A stretch of DNA of 64,000 bases from Tropicibacter naphthalenivorans (GTDB lineage Bacteria > Pseudomonadota > Alphaproteobacteria > Rhodobacterales > Rhodobacteraceae). The stretch lies in assembly GCF_900176475.1 (NCBI RefSeq), contig NZ_FWXX01000003.1, positions 1-64,000 on the forward strand. The letters are read 5' to 3'. The translations under genes and the position numbers were made by a program. Below are positions 9,394 to 18,057 of the stretch, piece by piece. Within the stretch, counting starts at the first letter, position 1, and each line of letters starts with the position of its first letter. A model generated the notes under the pieces. That model saw only the letters and a list, made by a program, of their open reading frames with translations. It did not search any database and was not told where the DNA came from.

Positions 9394-10158
9394 CTACAAC
9401 AGCCCCTCGGACCGAAAGCTCAGCTCGCGCGACTTGCCGATCACGAGGTGGTCGTGCAGCGTGATCCCCATGGTATCGGCGGCCATCTGGATTTGCGCGG
9501 TCATGTCGATGTCCGCTTGGCTGGGGGTCGGGTCGCCGCTGGGGTGATTGTGCACAAGAATCATCGCCGTCGCGTTCAGTTCGAGCGCGCGTTTGACCAC
9601 CTCGCGCGGGTAGACGGGGACGTGATCGACGGTGCCGCGCGCCTGCGCCTCGTCGGCGATCAGCACGTTCTTGCGATCCAGATAGAGCACCCGGAACTGT
9701 TCGATGTCGCCATGCGCCATCGCGGTCTGGCAGTAATCCAGCAGCGCGTCCCAAGAGCTGACCACATGTTTGTTGATGACCTTGGACCGCGCGAGACGAT
9801 GAGCCGAGGCCTCGACGATTTTGAGTTCGGTGATGACCGCATCGCCCACCCCCTTGATCTCTGACAGGCGGGCCTTGGGCGCAGAGACGACACCGTTGAA
9901 ATCGCCAAAGATTTCGAGCAGTTGCCGCGCGAGGGGTTTGACGTCCCGGCGGGGGATCGCGCGGAACAGCACCAGTTCGAGCAGCTCGTAATCGGGCAAG
10001 GCATCGGCCCCGCCGATCAAAAAGCGTTCGCGCAGGCGCGCCCGGTGATCCTTGATATAGGACGGCAGGCGCGTGCCCCCGGCGAGGGGTTCGGCCTGCG
10101 CCTCGTCAAAGTCGAACAAGGCGGCTTGGGATTCGGAGAAATGCGGGCCTCTGGTCAT
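9394..10158 (-). CDS. radC: RadC family JAB1/MPN metalloprotein
   Basis: About 254 residues. A helix-hairpin-helix region ([18 protein letters not shown]) precedes the C-terminal RadC/JAMM domain with the zinc motif [14 protein letters not shown]. The family is traditionally called DNA repair protein RadC, but its biochemical role is unsettled. I start at ATG 10156-10158 ([10 protein letters not shown]); the frame stays open another 54 codons through the 25-bp repeats and hairpin DNA upstream, which do not look coding. It converges with the PstS/OmpA gene, with three bases between stops, and lies downstream of dnaJ behind a terminator-like hairpin. Confidence 0.9.
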   Translation of the reverse strand: MTRGPHFSESQAALFDFDEAQAEPLAGGTRLPSYIKDHRARLRERFLIGGADALPDYELLELVLFRAIPRRDVKPLARQLLEIFGDFNGVVSAPKARLSEIKGVGDAVITELKIVEASAHRLARSKVINKHVVSSWDALLDYCQTAMAHGDIEQFRVLYLDRKNVLIADEAQARGTVDHVPVYPREVVKRALELNATAMILVHNHPSGDPTPSQADIDMTAQIQMAADTMGITLHDHLVIGKSRELSFRSEGLL

Positions 10159-10204
10159 ACCGTGAGGGTGCCCGCAATTGGTTACCGGCAGGTTAAAACG
10201 CAAA

Positions 10205-10228
10205 CGCCCCAGCGCGAGGGCCGGGGCG
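10205..10228 (-). terminator. Possible dnaJ transcription terminator
   Basis: On the minus strand CGCCCC (complement of 10223-10228) pairs with GGGGCG (complement of 10205-10210), followed by TTTGCGTTTT. A G+C stem with a T-rich tail downstream of dnaJ and before radC fits a rho-independent terminator, though the loop is long (12 bases). Confidence 0.45.
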
Positions 10229-10250
10229 ATGCTGTTTGTTTTTAGGCTGC

Positions 10251-10308
10251 AAATCGAACCCGGGGCTCCGCACGTAAATCGAACCCGGGTCTCCGCCCGT
10301 AAATCGAC
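10251..10308. repeat. 25-bp tandem repeat, 2.3 units
   Basis: Two adjacent 25-base units, 10251-10275 and 10276-10300, both begin AAATCGAACCCGGG and end CTCCGCNCGT; a third partial unit starts at 10301. They differ at two positions. The third partial unit forms the left outer arm of the three-way junction described next, so repeat and hairpin are physically merged. Confidence 0.8.
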
Positions 10309-10359
10309 CGAAGCGTCCACTGGACGCTTCGCCTCGCGTAGCGAGGTTCGTCGATTTAC
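10299..10359. repeat. Three-way-junction inverted repeat at the end of dnaJ
   Basis: An outer perfect 10-bp stem, GTAAATCGAC (10299-10308) with GTCGATTTAC (10350-10359), encloses two perfect hairpins: GAAGCGTCCA/TGGACGCTTC (10310-10330) and CCTCGC-GTA-GCGAGG (10332-10346). The outer stem covers the dnaJ stop codon (10356-10358). The element could terminate or stabilise the dnaJ message, or be a dispersed palindromic repeat. Confidence 0.75.
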
Positions 10360-11504
10360 CCCTTCATCGAATCCCAGAAGTTCTTGACCGACTTGAAGAA
10401 AGTCGAGCTTTCCGGGTTGTTGTCCTCGGCGAGGCTCTCGAATTCCTTCAGCAGTTCCTTCTGGCGCGAGGTCAGGTTCACCGGCGTCTCAACCGCCAGC
10501 TCGATGAACATATCCCCCGTGCCACCGCCGCGCAGGGCAGGCATCCCCTTGCCGCGCAGACGCATCTGGCGACCCGACTGCGATCCCGCCGGGATTTTCA
10601 CGCGGCTGCGTCCGCCGTCGATCGTCGGCACCTCGATGTCGCCACCCAAGGCCGCCGCCGTCATGGACACAGGCACCCGGCAATGCAGCTCGGTCGCCTC
10701 ACGCTCAAAGATCTTGTGACGGTCCACCTCGATAAAGATGTACAGATCGCCGGGAGGGCCACCGCGCATCCCCGCCTCGCCTTCGCCAGCCAGACGAATG
10801 CGCGTGCCGGTTTCCACACCCGCCGGGATGTTCACGGACAGCGAACGTTCCTTTTGGGTGCGGCCCGCGCCGTTACACTTGGTGCAGGGGTTCTTGATGA
10901 TCTGGCCCAGACCCGAACAGGTCGGACAGGTCCGTTCCACGGTAAAGAACCCTTGGGTCGCGCGCACCTTGCCCATGCCGGAACAGGTCGGACAGGTGGT
11001 CGGTTCCGCGCCGCCCTCGGCCCCAGAGCCGTTGCATTCGCCGCATTGCACCGAGGTCGGCACATTGATCGTCTTTTGCAGGCCGCTGTACGCCTCTTCG
11101 AGGGTCACGCGCAGGTTATAGCGCAGGTCCGCCCCGCGCGCCGCCCGCTGGCGGCCGCCCTGACGCCCGCCCATGAAGTCGCCGAACAGGTCGTCGAACA
11201 CGTCGGAAAACGCGCTGGCAAAGTCACCCTGACCACCGCCCATTCCACCACCGGGACGCGGGCCGCCGCCCATTCCGCCCTCAAAGGCAGCATGGCCGTA
11301 ACGGTCGTAGGCGGCCTTCTTTTCCGGGTCCTTCAGGACGTCGTAGGCCTCGTTTACTTCTTTGAACTGCGCCTCGGCATCCGGGTTGTCGGCGTTGCGG
11401 TCGGGGTGCAGTTCCTTGGCCTTCGTACGAAAGCCTTTCTTGATCTCATCGGCCGAGGCCCCTTTGGCCACGCCGAGCAGATCGTAGTAGTCACGCTTGG
11501 ACAT
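10356..11504 (-). CDS. dnaJ: Chaperone DnaJ (Hsp40)
   Basis: 382 residues, the usual length. N-terminal J domain with the HPD motif (LHPDRN, about residues 33-38) that stimulates DnaK ATPase, a Gly/Phe/Met-rich linker (about 75-115), four zinc-binding CxxCxGxG repeats ([32 protein letters not shown]) and the C-terminal substrate-binding domain. It acts in the cytoplasm with DnaK and GrpE in folding and disaggregation. It lies 80 bases downstream of dnaK on the same strand, but a strong terminator-like hairpin separates them, so read-through or a separate promoter must set its level. Confidence 0.98.
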   Translation of the reverse strand: MSKRDYYDLLGVAKGASADEIKKGFRTKAKELHPDRNADNPDAEAQFKEVNEAYDVLKDPEKKAAYDRYGHAAFEGGMGGGPRPGGGMGGGQGDFASAFSDVFDDLFGDFMGGRQGGRQRAARGADLRYNLRVTLEEAYSGLQKTINVPTSVQCGECNGSGAEGGAEPTTCPTCSGMGKVRATQGFFTVERTCPTCSGLGQIIKNPCTKCNGAGRTQKERSLSVNIPAGVETGTRIRLAGEGEAGMRGGPPGDLYIFIEVDRHKIFEREATELHCRVPVSMTAAALGGDIEVPTIDGGRSRVKIPAGSQSGRQMRLRGKGMPALRGGGTGDMFIELAVETPVNLTSRQKELLKEFESLAEDNNPESSTFFKSVKNFWDSMKG

Positions 11505-11525
11505 GGGAGTCCTCCTTTACTGGAA

Positions 11526-11559
11526 CGAAAAAGGGCCAGCCCGGTATCCGGACCGGCCC
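11526..11559 (-). terminator. Terminator or attenuator between dnaK and dnaJ
   Basis: On the minus strand a 12-bp stem (GGGCCGGTCCGG with CCGGGCTGGCCC, including two G-U pairs, loop ATA) is followed by TTTTTCGTT. This is a good rho-independent terminator right after the dnaK stop, leaving about 20 bases before the dnaJ start. Confidence 0.8.
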
Positions 11560-11584
11560 CAGATGCGTTCCGAGGGCTATGGCC

Positions 11585-13504
11585 TCAGCCACGCTTGTCG
11601 TTGTCGAGATCCTCGAAGTCGGCGTCGACGATGTCGTCTTCGCCCGGACCTGCGGCATCGGACGCGGCGGGCTCATCAGCGCCACCCTCTTCGGCCTGCG
11701 CCTTGTAGATCGCTTCGCCCAGACGCATCGCGACCTCGGTCACGTTCTGGATGCCGGCCTTGAGCTTTTCAGCGTCAACGTCGTCTTTTTCCAGATCGTC
11801 CTTCAGCGCAGCAACGGCCAGCTCGATCGCTTCGACGGTGGACGGGTCCACCTTGTCGCCGTGATCCTCGATCGACTTCTCGGTCGAGTGGATGAGGCTT
11901 TCCGCCTGGTTGCGCGCCTCGACCAGCTCCTTGCGGGCCTTGTCGGCGTCGGCGTTTTCCTCGGCCTCTTTGACCATGCGCTCGATGTCGTCATCGGACA
12001 GACCGCCGGACGCCTGGATCGTGATCTGCTGTTCCTTGCCGGTGCCCTTGTCCTTGGCGCCGACGGACACGATGCCGTTTGCGTCAATGTCAAAGGTCAC
12101 TTCGATCTGGGGCATACCGCGCGGAGCCGGCGGGATGTTTTCCAGGTTGAACTGGCCCAGCATCTTGTTGTCGGCAGCCATCTCACGCTCACCCTGGAAG
12201 ACGCGGATCGTCACGGCCGACTGGTTGTCTTCGGCGGTCGAGAAGACCTGAGACTTTTTCGTCGGGATCGTGGTGTTGCGGTCGATCAGGCGGGTGAACA
12301 CGCCACCCAGCGTTTCGATGCCCAGGGACAGCGGGGTCACGTCCAGCAGAACCACGTCCTTGACGTCGCCCTGCAGAACACCGGCCTGAATGGCGGCGCC
12401 CATGGCAACGACTTCGTCCGGGTTCACACCCTTGTGCGGCTCTTTGCCAAAGAACTTGGTCACCTCTTCGATGACCTTCGGCATACGGGTCTGACCGCCG
12501 ACCAGAACGACTTCGTCGATGTCGGAGGTGGTCAGGCCAGCATCCTTGAGCGCCGCAGCACAGGGCTTGAGCGAGTTCTTGATCAGGTCACCCACAAGGC
12601 TTTCCAGCTTGGCGCGGGTCAGCTTCATCACAAGGTGCAGCGGCTGACCGTTGGCCCCCATGGTGATGAACGGCTGGTTGATCTCGGTCTGAGTCGAGGA
12701 CGACAGCTCGATCTTGGCCTTTTCCGCAGCTTCCTTGAGACGCTGAAGCGCCATCTTGTCCTTGGTCAGGTCCGCGCCGTGCTCTTTCTTGAACTCGGTG
12801 GCGAGGTAGTTGACGATGCGCATGTCAAAGTCTTCACCGCCAAGGAACGTGTCACCGTTGGTGGATTTCACTTCGAACAGGCCGTCGTCGATTTCCAGGA
12901 TCGTGACGTCGAAGGTACCGCCGCCAAGGTCATAGACCGCGATGGTGCGGGTTTCTTTCTTGTCCAGACCATAGGCCAGCGCAGCCGCGGTCGGCTCGTT
13001 GATGATGCGCAGCACTTCGAGACCGGCGATCTTGCCGGCGTCCTTGGTGGCCTGACGCTGAGCGTCGTTAAAATACGCGGGAACGGTGATGACCGCCTGC
13101 GTCACTTCTTCGCCAAGATAGCTCTCGGCGGTTTCTTTCATCTTTTGCAGCGTGAAGGCAGAGATCTGCGCGGGCGAGAATTTCTCGCCACGGATCTCGA
13201 CCCATGCGTCACCGTTGCCGCCGTCGACGATCTTGTACGGAACGATGTCCTTGTCCTTGGTCACTTCGGCGTCGGTGGTGCGACGGCCGATCAGACGCTT
13301 GACCGCAAAGATGGTGTTTTCCGGGTTGGTCACAGCCTGACGCTTGGCCGGCTGGCCCACGAGGCGTTCATCTTCGGTGAAGCCAACGATGGAGGGGGTG
13401 GTGCGAGCACCTTCGGCGTTCTCGATCACGCGCGCCTGAGAGCCATCCATGATGGCAACGCAGGAGTTGGTGGTGCCGAGGTCGATACCGATCACTTTAC
13501 CCAT
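11585..13504 (-). CDS. dnaK: Chaperone DnaK (Hsp70)
   Basis: 639 residues, full length. It begins [16 protein letters not shown], the Hsp70 phosphate-binding signature, contains [20 protein letters not shown] and [10 protein letters not shown], and ends in an acidic tail ([17 protein letters not shown]). It is the central ATP-driven cytoplasmic chaperone working with DnaJ and GrpE. Upstream is a near-perfect alphaproteobacterial heat-shock promoter (13619-13647) and downstream a terminator before dnaJ. Confidence 0.99.
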   Translation of the reverse strand: MGKVIGIDLGTTNSCVAIMDGSQARVIENAEGARTTPSIVGFTEDERLVGQPAKRQAVTNPENTIFAVKRLIGRRTTDAEVTKDKDIVPYKIVDGGNGDAWVEIRGEKFSPAQISAFTLQKMKETAESYLGEEVTQAVITVPAYFNDAQRQATKDAGKIAGLEVLRIINEPTAAALAYGLDKKETRTIAVYDLGGGTFDVTILEIDDGLFEVKSTNGDTFLGGEDFDMRIVNYLATEFKKEHGADLTKDKMALQRLKEAAEKAKIELSSSTQTEINQPFITMGANGQPLHLVMKLTRAKLESLVGDLIKNSLKPCAAALKDAGLTTSDIDEVVLVGGQTRMPKVIEEVTKFFGKEPHKGVNPDEVVAMGAAIQAGVLQGDVKDVVLLDVTPLSLGIETLGGVFTRLIDRNTTIPTKKSQVFSTAEDNQSAVTIRVFQGEREMAADNKMLGQFNLENIPPAPRGMPQIEVTFDIDANGIVSVGAKDKGTGKEQQITIQASGGLSDDDIERMVKEAEENADADKARKELVEARNQAESLIHSTEKSIEDHGDKVDPSTVEAIELAVAALKDDLEKDDVDAEKLKAGIQNVTEVAMRLGEAIYKAQAEEGGADEPAASDAAGPGEDDIVDADFEDLDNDKRG

Positions 13505-13618
13505 TTTCGATCCCTTTCTGTCTCAAGGCGATGTCACGAGGCGTCGGACCCGTTATGGCATCCTGCCCCGCATTGATTTGGCTGTGTCAGGCGTGGCCTG
13601 CATCAGCGCTCGGACGGT

Positions 13619-13647
13619 ATATAAGGAGGCGATTTGCACGCTGCAAG
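13619..13647 (-). promoter_or_regulatory. Sigma-32-type heat-shock promoter of dnaK
   Basis: On the minus strand CTTG (complement of 13644-13647), an 18-base spacer, then CTTATAT (complement of 13619-13625). This matches the alphaproteobacterial RpoH consensus CTTG-N17/18-CYTATNT at every fixed position. It lies about 115 bases upstream of the dnaK start. Confidence 0.85.
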
Positions 13648-13713
13648 CGTTGGACGGGTGGCTTTTTTGCACAAATACCACAGTTTGGTTCATAACCTCG
13701 AAAGGACTGCGCC

Positions 13714-14319
13714 ATGCGCCCCGTGATTGAGCAGAAAGGCTTTGTCATTTACCCCGATTTTCTGGACCGGCCCGCGCAGGAACGCTTGGTCGCAGAGCTG
13801 CGCGCGGTCTTGGCGCAAGCGCCGCTGGTGCAACCCGTGACGCCGCGCGGTCAGCCCATGTCGGTGCGCATGTCAGCGGCGGGGGACTATGGCTGGATCA
13901 CCGACAGGCAGGGCTATCGCTATGAACGGGCGCACCCGAACGGCACGCCTTGGCCGCCAATCCCGGCGCAGGTCCTGGACGTCTGGCAAGAGGTGGCGGG
14001 CTGTGACCGCGCGCCCGAGTGCTGCCTGATCAACTGGTACGGGGAAGGCGCGCGCATGGGCCTGCACCAGGACAAGGACGAAGGCGATTTTGCCTGTCCC
14101 GTGGTGTCCATATCCTTGGGCGACGAAGGCCTCTTCCGCATGGGCAATCAAACCCGCGGCGGCAAGACCGAATCCGTTTGGCTGCGTTCAGGCGATGTGG
14201 TGGTCATGGGCGGCGCGGCGCGGCTGGCCTATCACGGCGTGGACCGCATCCGCTTTGGCTCCAGCACGCTGTTGCCCAACGGCGGGCGCATCAACCTGAC
14301 CTTGCGGGTGGTGACTTAG
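13714..14319 (+). CDS. alkB: AlkB-type 2-oxoglutarate/Fe(II) dioxygenase
   Basis: 201 residues. The iron-binding HxD (LHQDKDE) and distal His (YHGVDRI) are present, followed by the 2-oxoglutarate-binding arginine region (RINLTLRV). AlkB enzymes remove methyl groups from 1-methyladenine and 3-methylcytosine in DNA and RNA by oxidative demethylation. An AAAGGA site precedes the ATG. It is divergent from dnaK, and its stop overlaps by four bases the stop of the convergent SH3 gene. No ada-like regulator is adjacent; an AraC/Ogt fusion lies 20 kb away. Confidence 0.93.
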   Translation: MRPVIEQKGFVIYPDFLDRPAQERLVAELRAVLAQAPLVQPVTPRGQPMSVRMSAAGDYGWITDRQGYRYERAHPNGTPWPPIPAQVLDVWQEVAGCDRAPECCLINWYGEGARMGLHQDKDEGDFACPVVSISLGDEGLFRMGNQTRGGKTESVWLRSGDVVVMGGAARLAYHGVDRIRFGSSTLLPNGGRINLTLRVVT

Positions 14320-14912
14320 TCGACCTGCAAGGTGCAGCAGCCGGAATAGACCTGCGTATCGTATCCGCTGGTGATCACCGTGCCCTCGAATCCGAAGGCG
14401 TTGTCGGACATGCCGTCGGTGCAGGCGCGCTGAGACACCGTCACGCTGATGTTCTGCCCCGGCGCGGTGCCCAGAATGGCGTGCGGGCTGAACCGCCCCG
14501 ATGCGGTGACCAATGCGCCAACGCTATAGGCGCGGTCCGGGTCCTGCGGCGTGGAAAACACCACCTGATCCTCGGGGCGCACAAAGACCGACCAGAACGG
14601 CTCGGTGCCGAAACAGTTGAACTGCGCCGCGCCGGTGATCTGGCTGCCCGGCACCTCGGCCAGAAAGCGCAGATTCGCCCAGCCCGGCTGGCCATCCACG
14701 TTCACCCGGCCCCAGCCATTTTCCTCTTCGAGCACCTCGACGCCGGTGGCATCATAGGCCAGCGTGCCGATCACATTGGCCGAGGCCATGGGCCGCGTGC
14801 GCACGTTCAAAATGTCGTCCGAGGCAACGCCCGTCACATTATACAAAGCAGGCAAGTCCTGCGCCGCCGCAGAGCCCGCCAGCAGGATCATCAAAGCTAC
14901 AGTCTTAATCAT
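14316..14912 (-). CDS. Secreted SH3-domain protein
   Basis: 198 residues from ATG 14912. A signal peptide (MIKTVALMILLAGSAAAQ) is followed by a bacterial SH3-like domain (ILNVRTRPMASANVIGTL, about 30-85), then a C-terminal domain with cysteine-containing FNCFGTEPFW, QRACTDG and GCC motifs, as in the periplasmic COG3650-like family. It is likely an envelope protein; SH3 domains often bind peptidoglycan. The frame stays open 24 codons upstream but the signal peptide sets the start. The gene sits just downstream of the export permease in the same direction and may share its transcript. Confidence 0.85.
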   Translation of the reverse strand: MIKTVALMILLAGSAAAQDLPALYNVTGVASDDILNVRTRPMASANVIGTLAYDATGVEVLEEENGWGRVNVDGQPGWANLRFLAEVPGSQITGAAQFNCFGTEPFWSVFVRPEDQVVFSTPQDPDRAYSVGALVTASGRFSPHAILGTAPGQNISVTVSQRACTDGMSDNAFGFEGTVITSGYDTQVYSGCCTLQVD

Positions 14913-14931
14913 TTCGCCTACGCGAAGCGCA

Positions 14932-15762
14932 TTACCGCCGCGCGCCCCAAGATGCAGAAGCATGTTTGCGGGTGTAAAACTCACCCATCAATCCAATCAT
15001 GAGCAGGACGATAGACACAGTCAGCGCATACTCCCAGTCGGAATTCCGGGGGTTGTAATTTACAAAAGCGTAGCCACGGGCCTGGTCGATGGTGTGAAAC
15101 AGCGGGTTCCAGTCGAACATCACCAGCATGTAGGTCGGCAGCGTGTTGGCCACGAACATCTTGCCAGAGGCGATCATGTTCGCCCGCTGATAGATCGTCG
15201 AGGCAATGCTGACCGGCGTCGGGAACCAAGGCTTGGCCGCGAGGAACACCATCCCCAGCGCCGCGCCGGAAAACCACGACAGCAGCAGCATCGCAAGACA
15301 GCCCACCGGGTCGTGAATGTCGCCCATCACATAGGGGTTAAAGGCCACGTCATAGACAAACAGGATCGCCACCAGCGACAGCACCTGGATATAAAGACTG
15401 CTCAGCATCGCAGAGGCAATCGCCACGGCGGTGTTCATCGGCGCGTGCTGCATCATCGGGCTGGCCGGCCCTTCGGACCCGACAACCGCGCCCATCGTCT
15501 TGGTGTGGGTCATGTACAAAAACACGCCCGTCATAATGTACACAAGGAAGTCCCCGCGCATCGCCTGACCACGCATCCCAAGGATGTAGAACATGAAATA
15601 GAACGCCAGAACGAAGATGATCGTTTGCAGCATGTTCATAAAGATCGCCATGAACGCGTTGCCGTGGGTCTTGCGCACCGAGCGGACGGCGTTGTGGTAG
15701 ATCAGTTCGGCGGTATAAACCGCCGAGCCCAGACGCGTGCGCCGGGTTGTGGTCTGAAACAT
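14932..15762 (-). CDS. ABC-2 type polysaccharide export permease
   Basis: 276 residues from ATG 15762 (MFQTTTRRTRLGSAVY), with a GGAG site 12 bases upstream. Six or so hydrophobic segments (for example TIIFVLAFYFMFYILGM) and the ABC-2/KpsM-like layout fit a permease exporting capsular or O-antigen-type polysaccharide across the inner membrane. No partner ATPase adjoins it; the only lone ABC ATPase in the window is at 40688, and its sequence is not clearly KpsT-like. It lies at the edge of, and divergent from, the glycan locus starting at 15887. The frame is open 22 codons further upstream. Confidence 0.82.
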   Translation of the reverse strand: MFQTTTRRTRLGSAVYTAELIYHNAVRSVRKTHGNAFMAIFMNMLQTIIFVLAFYFMFYILGMRGQAMRGDFLVYIMTGVFLYMTHTKTMGAVVGSEGPASPMMQHAPMNTAVAIASAMLSSLYIQVLSLVAILFVYDVAFNPYVMGDIHDPVGCLAMLLLSWFSGAALGMVFLAAKPWFPTPVSIASTIYQRANMIASGKMFVANTLPTYMLVMFDWNPLFHTIDQARGYAFVNYNPRNSDWEYALTVSIVLLMIGLMGEFYTRKHASASWGARR

Positions 15763-15886
15763 GGTACCTGCTCCGATACGCTGCCATAGGTTGACGGCAT
15801 CCTTGCCGTTCTTGTTGAGAGGCAGCATAAGACGGTCAAGCTTTCAAATCAATAAACCCGCGCGGGCGGGTCAAGGAATCTGAAAC

Positions 15887-16684
15887 ATGAACTATTCTGA
15901 CCTCACCACTGTCATGCGTCGTCTGGCCCTCGAAGGCGGCGCCAAGATCATGGAAATCTACGAAGCCGACGATTTTGACGTCAAAGTCAAATCCGACGAC
16001 AGCCCCGTCACCGCAGCCGACGAAGCCGCCGACGCGATCATCTCGGCGGGTCTGCGCGCGGCGTTCCCGGACGTGGCGCTTGTGACCGAAGAGCAAGCCG
16101 ACAGCCACGACGTCAGCGCCATGACCTTTTTGATCGTCGACCCGCTGGATGGCACCAAGGAGTTCATCAAGCGCCGCGGCGATTTCACCGTGAACATCGC
16201 GCTGGTCGAAAACGGCATCCCGACGCGCGGCGTGGTCTATGCCCCGGCGCGGAACCGCATGTTCTACACCACCGCCACCGGCGCCACGGTCGAGGAAATG
16301 GGCCCGTTCGATCTGGACACCGTTGGGGAAACCAAGCCGATCCGCGTGTCCGAGCCGAACAACTCTGCCTTGATGGTCGTCGCCTCGAAATCGCACCGCG
16401 ATCAGGCCACCGACGACTACATCAACAAGTATCAGGTCGCCGATTCCAAAAGCGCCGGCTCCTCGCTCAAGTTCTGCCTCGTGGCCACCGGGGAGGCCGA
16501 CATCTACCCGCGCGTGGGCCGCACGATGGAGTGGGACACCGCCGCAGGCCACGCGGTGCTGAACGGCGCGGGCGGGCGCGTGGTGCGCTTTGACGATCAC
16601 ACGCCGCTGACCTACGGCAAGGACGGGTTCGCCAACCCCTTCTTTATCGCCTACGCCCCCGGCGTCGACCTGCAAGAGGCGTAA
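15887..16684 (+). CDS. cysQ: 3'(2'),5'-bisphosphate nucleotidase CysQ
   Basis: 265 residues of the inositol monophosphatase fold. The metal-binding motifs DPLDGTKEFI and EWDTAAGHAVL and an upstream acidic EEQ are present; DPLDGTKEF is typical of CysQ rather than inositol phosphatases. CysQ hydrolyses 3'-phosphoadenosine 5'-phosphate (PAP), left after PAPS is used for sulfate assimilation or sulfotransfer. Its place at the head of a cluster ending in a sulfotransferase suggests it recycles PAP for glycan sulfation. An AAGGA site precedes the ATG. The next gene starts three bases after its stop. Confidence 0.92.
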   Translation: MNYSDLTTVMRRLALEGGAKIMEIYEADDFDVKVKSDDSPVTAADEAADAIISAGLRAAFPDVALVTEEQADSHDVSAMTFLIVDPLDGTKEFIKRRGDFTVNIALVENGIPTRGVVYAPARNRMFYTTATGATVEEMGPFDLDTVGETKPIRVSEPNNSALMVVASKSHRDQATDDYINKYQVADSKSAGSSLKFCLVATGEADIYPRVGRTMEWDTAAGHAVLNGAGGRVVRFDDHTPLTYGKDGFANPFFIAYAPGVDLQEA

Positions 16685-16687
16685 TCC

Positions 16688-17908
16688 ATGCGCCCCGTCA
16701 GCGTCGTCGTGGTCAGCCGAGGCCGGCCCGAGGCGCTGATGCGCTGCCTGACCGGCCTGTCACAGGTCGATTACGCCCCGTTCGAGATCGTCACCGTCGC
16801 CTGCCCTGCGGGTGTGGCGGCGGTACAGGCCCGCCCGGATGCCGACCACATCAAGCTGATCCCCTTTGATGAGGCCAATATCTCTGCCGCGCGCAATCTG
16901 GGGATTGATGCGGCCGCGGGCGAGATCGTCGCCTTTATCGACGACGACGCCGTGCCAGAGCCGCTGTGGCTGCGCCACCTGACAGCGCCCTTTGACACCG
17001 GGGCCGACGCGGTGGGCGGCTATGTGATCGGGCGCAATGGCATTTCCTTTCAATGGACAGCGCGCAGCGTCGATGTGCTGGGCCAAGCCCACCCCTTGGA
17101 TATAACGGGCACCGATCCGGTGGTGCCTCAGCTGCCCCCGCTGCACGCGCTCAAGACCGAGGGCACCAATATGGCCGTCCGGCGCGAAGTGCTGGCCGCG
17201 CTGGGGGGCTTTGACCCCGCCTTTCACTTTTACCTTGATGAGACCGACCTGAACCTGCGGCTCGCAGCCGAAGGCCACACCGTCGCGCTTGCGCCCTTGG
17301 CGCAGGTCCACCACGGGTTCGCAGAGTCTGAGCGCCGCACGCGCGACCGCACCCCCAAGGATCTGACCCAGATCGCCGCCTCTCAGCGGGTGTTCCTGCG
17401 CAAACACGCCCCGGCGAAGCAGCACAAACCGGCGTGGAAAGCCTTTCGCACCGAGCAACGCCTGCGCCTGCTGCGGCTGATGCAACGTGGCCCGCTGGGG
17501 CCGGACGACGTGATGCGCCTGATGGCGGGGCTGCGCAAGGGGGGCAAACAGGGAGAGACGCGAGCGTTCGGCGACACACCTCCGCGCCCTGAGCCGACGC
17601 AAGACTTCCTGCCCTATCCCAGCCGTCTTGATGCCCCGCGCGTCACGCTGGCGGGCCGCATCTGGCAGCGCAAAGCCTTGCGCGCGCAGGCCAGGGACCA
17701 TGCCGCCAAGGGCGACATCCCCTCGGTCTATTTGTTTACATCAACGACACAATTTCATCGCGTTTGGTATGATTTTGACGGATTTTGGCAACAGTCAGGC
17801 GGTCTCTTTGGCCGCTCAATCAGAGAGGGAACGTTTTTCCGTTTTCGAACGTTCTCCTCAAGACTAAGGATCGAACAGGCCAGGGTCGCCGCAGTGCGCG
17901 GGGAATAA
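16688..17908 (+). CDS. Family 2 glycosyltransferase
   Basis: 406 residues. The N-terminal half is a GT-A domain: VVVSRGRPEALMRCL near the start, the nucleotide/metal-binding IDDDAVPEP at about 83-91 and FYLDETDLNLRL near 180. The C-terminal third is basic and Arg-rich and not recognisable. It probably transfers a sugar from a nucleotide donor to a growing surface polysaccharide at the inner membrane. It follows cysQ by three bases, so the two are co-transcribed. The last ~50 residues (after SVYLFTS) are encoded by noticeably more AT-rich DNA than the rest. Confidence 0.88.
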   Translation: MRPVSVVVVSRGRPEALMRCLTGLSQVDYAPFEIVTVACPAGVAAVQARPDADHIKLIPFDEANISAARNLGIDAAAGEIVAFIDDDAVPEPLWLRHLTAPFDTGADAVGGYVIGRNGISFQWTARSVDVLGQAHPLDITGTDPVVPQLPPLHALKTEGTNMAVRREVLAALGGFDPAFHFYLDETDLNLRLAAEGHTVALAPLAQVHHGFAESERRTRDRTPKDLTQIAASQRVFLRKHAPAKQHKPAWKAFRTEQRLRLLRLMQRGPLGPDDVMRLMAGLRKGGKQGETRAFGDTPPRPEPTQDFLPYPSRLDAPRVTLAGRIWQRKALRAQARDHAAKGDIPSVYLFTSTTQFHRVWYDFDGFWQQSGGLFGRSIREGTFFRFRTFSSRLRIEQARVAAVRGE

Positions 17909-17992
17909 TCCACAATCCCCGCCCCGCGATGTAGAAAAATTAATCGTTTTGAATGCTTTTGCATCGAAACCTAGGGAAAAAGGCGTCTAAAT

Positions 17993-18021
17993 TTGTATGG
18001 TGCGACGGGATCGCTCATACT
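17993..18021 (+). promoter_or_regulatory. Putative promoter of galU
   Basis: TTGTAT (17993-17998) and CATACT (18016-18021) are separated by 17 bases, 37 bases upstream of the galU start, in an AT-richer gap of about 150 bases. The hexamers are partial matches to the sigma-70 consensus. Confidence 0.4.
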
Positions 18022-18057
18022 TTAGGCTAAGAGCGAATGACAAAGGAGCAAGGCGCT

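Noticed and set aside
11579-13576. Open frame of 665 codons opposite dnaK
   Set aside because: It mirrors dnaK almost exactly and has no ribosome site or known domain; antisense frame of a highly biased gene.
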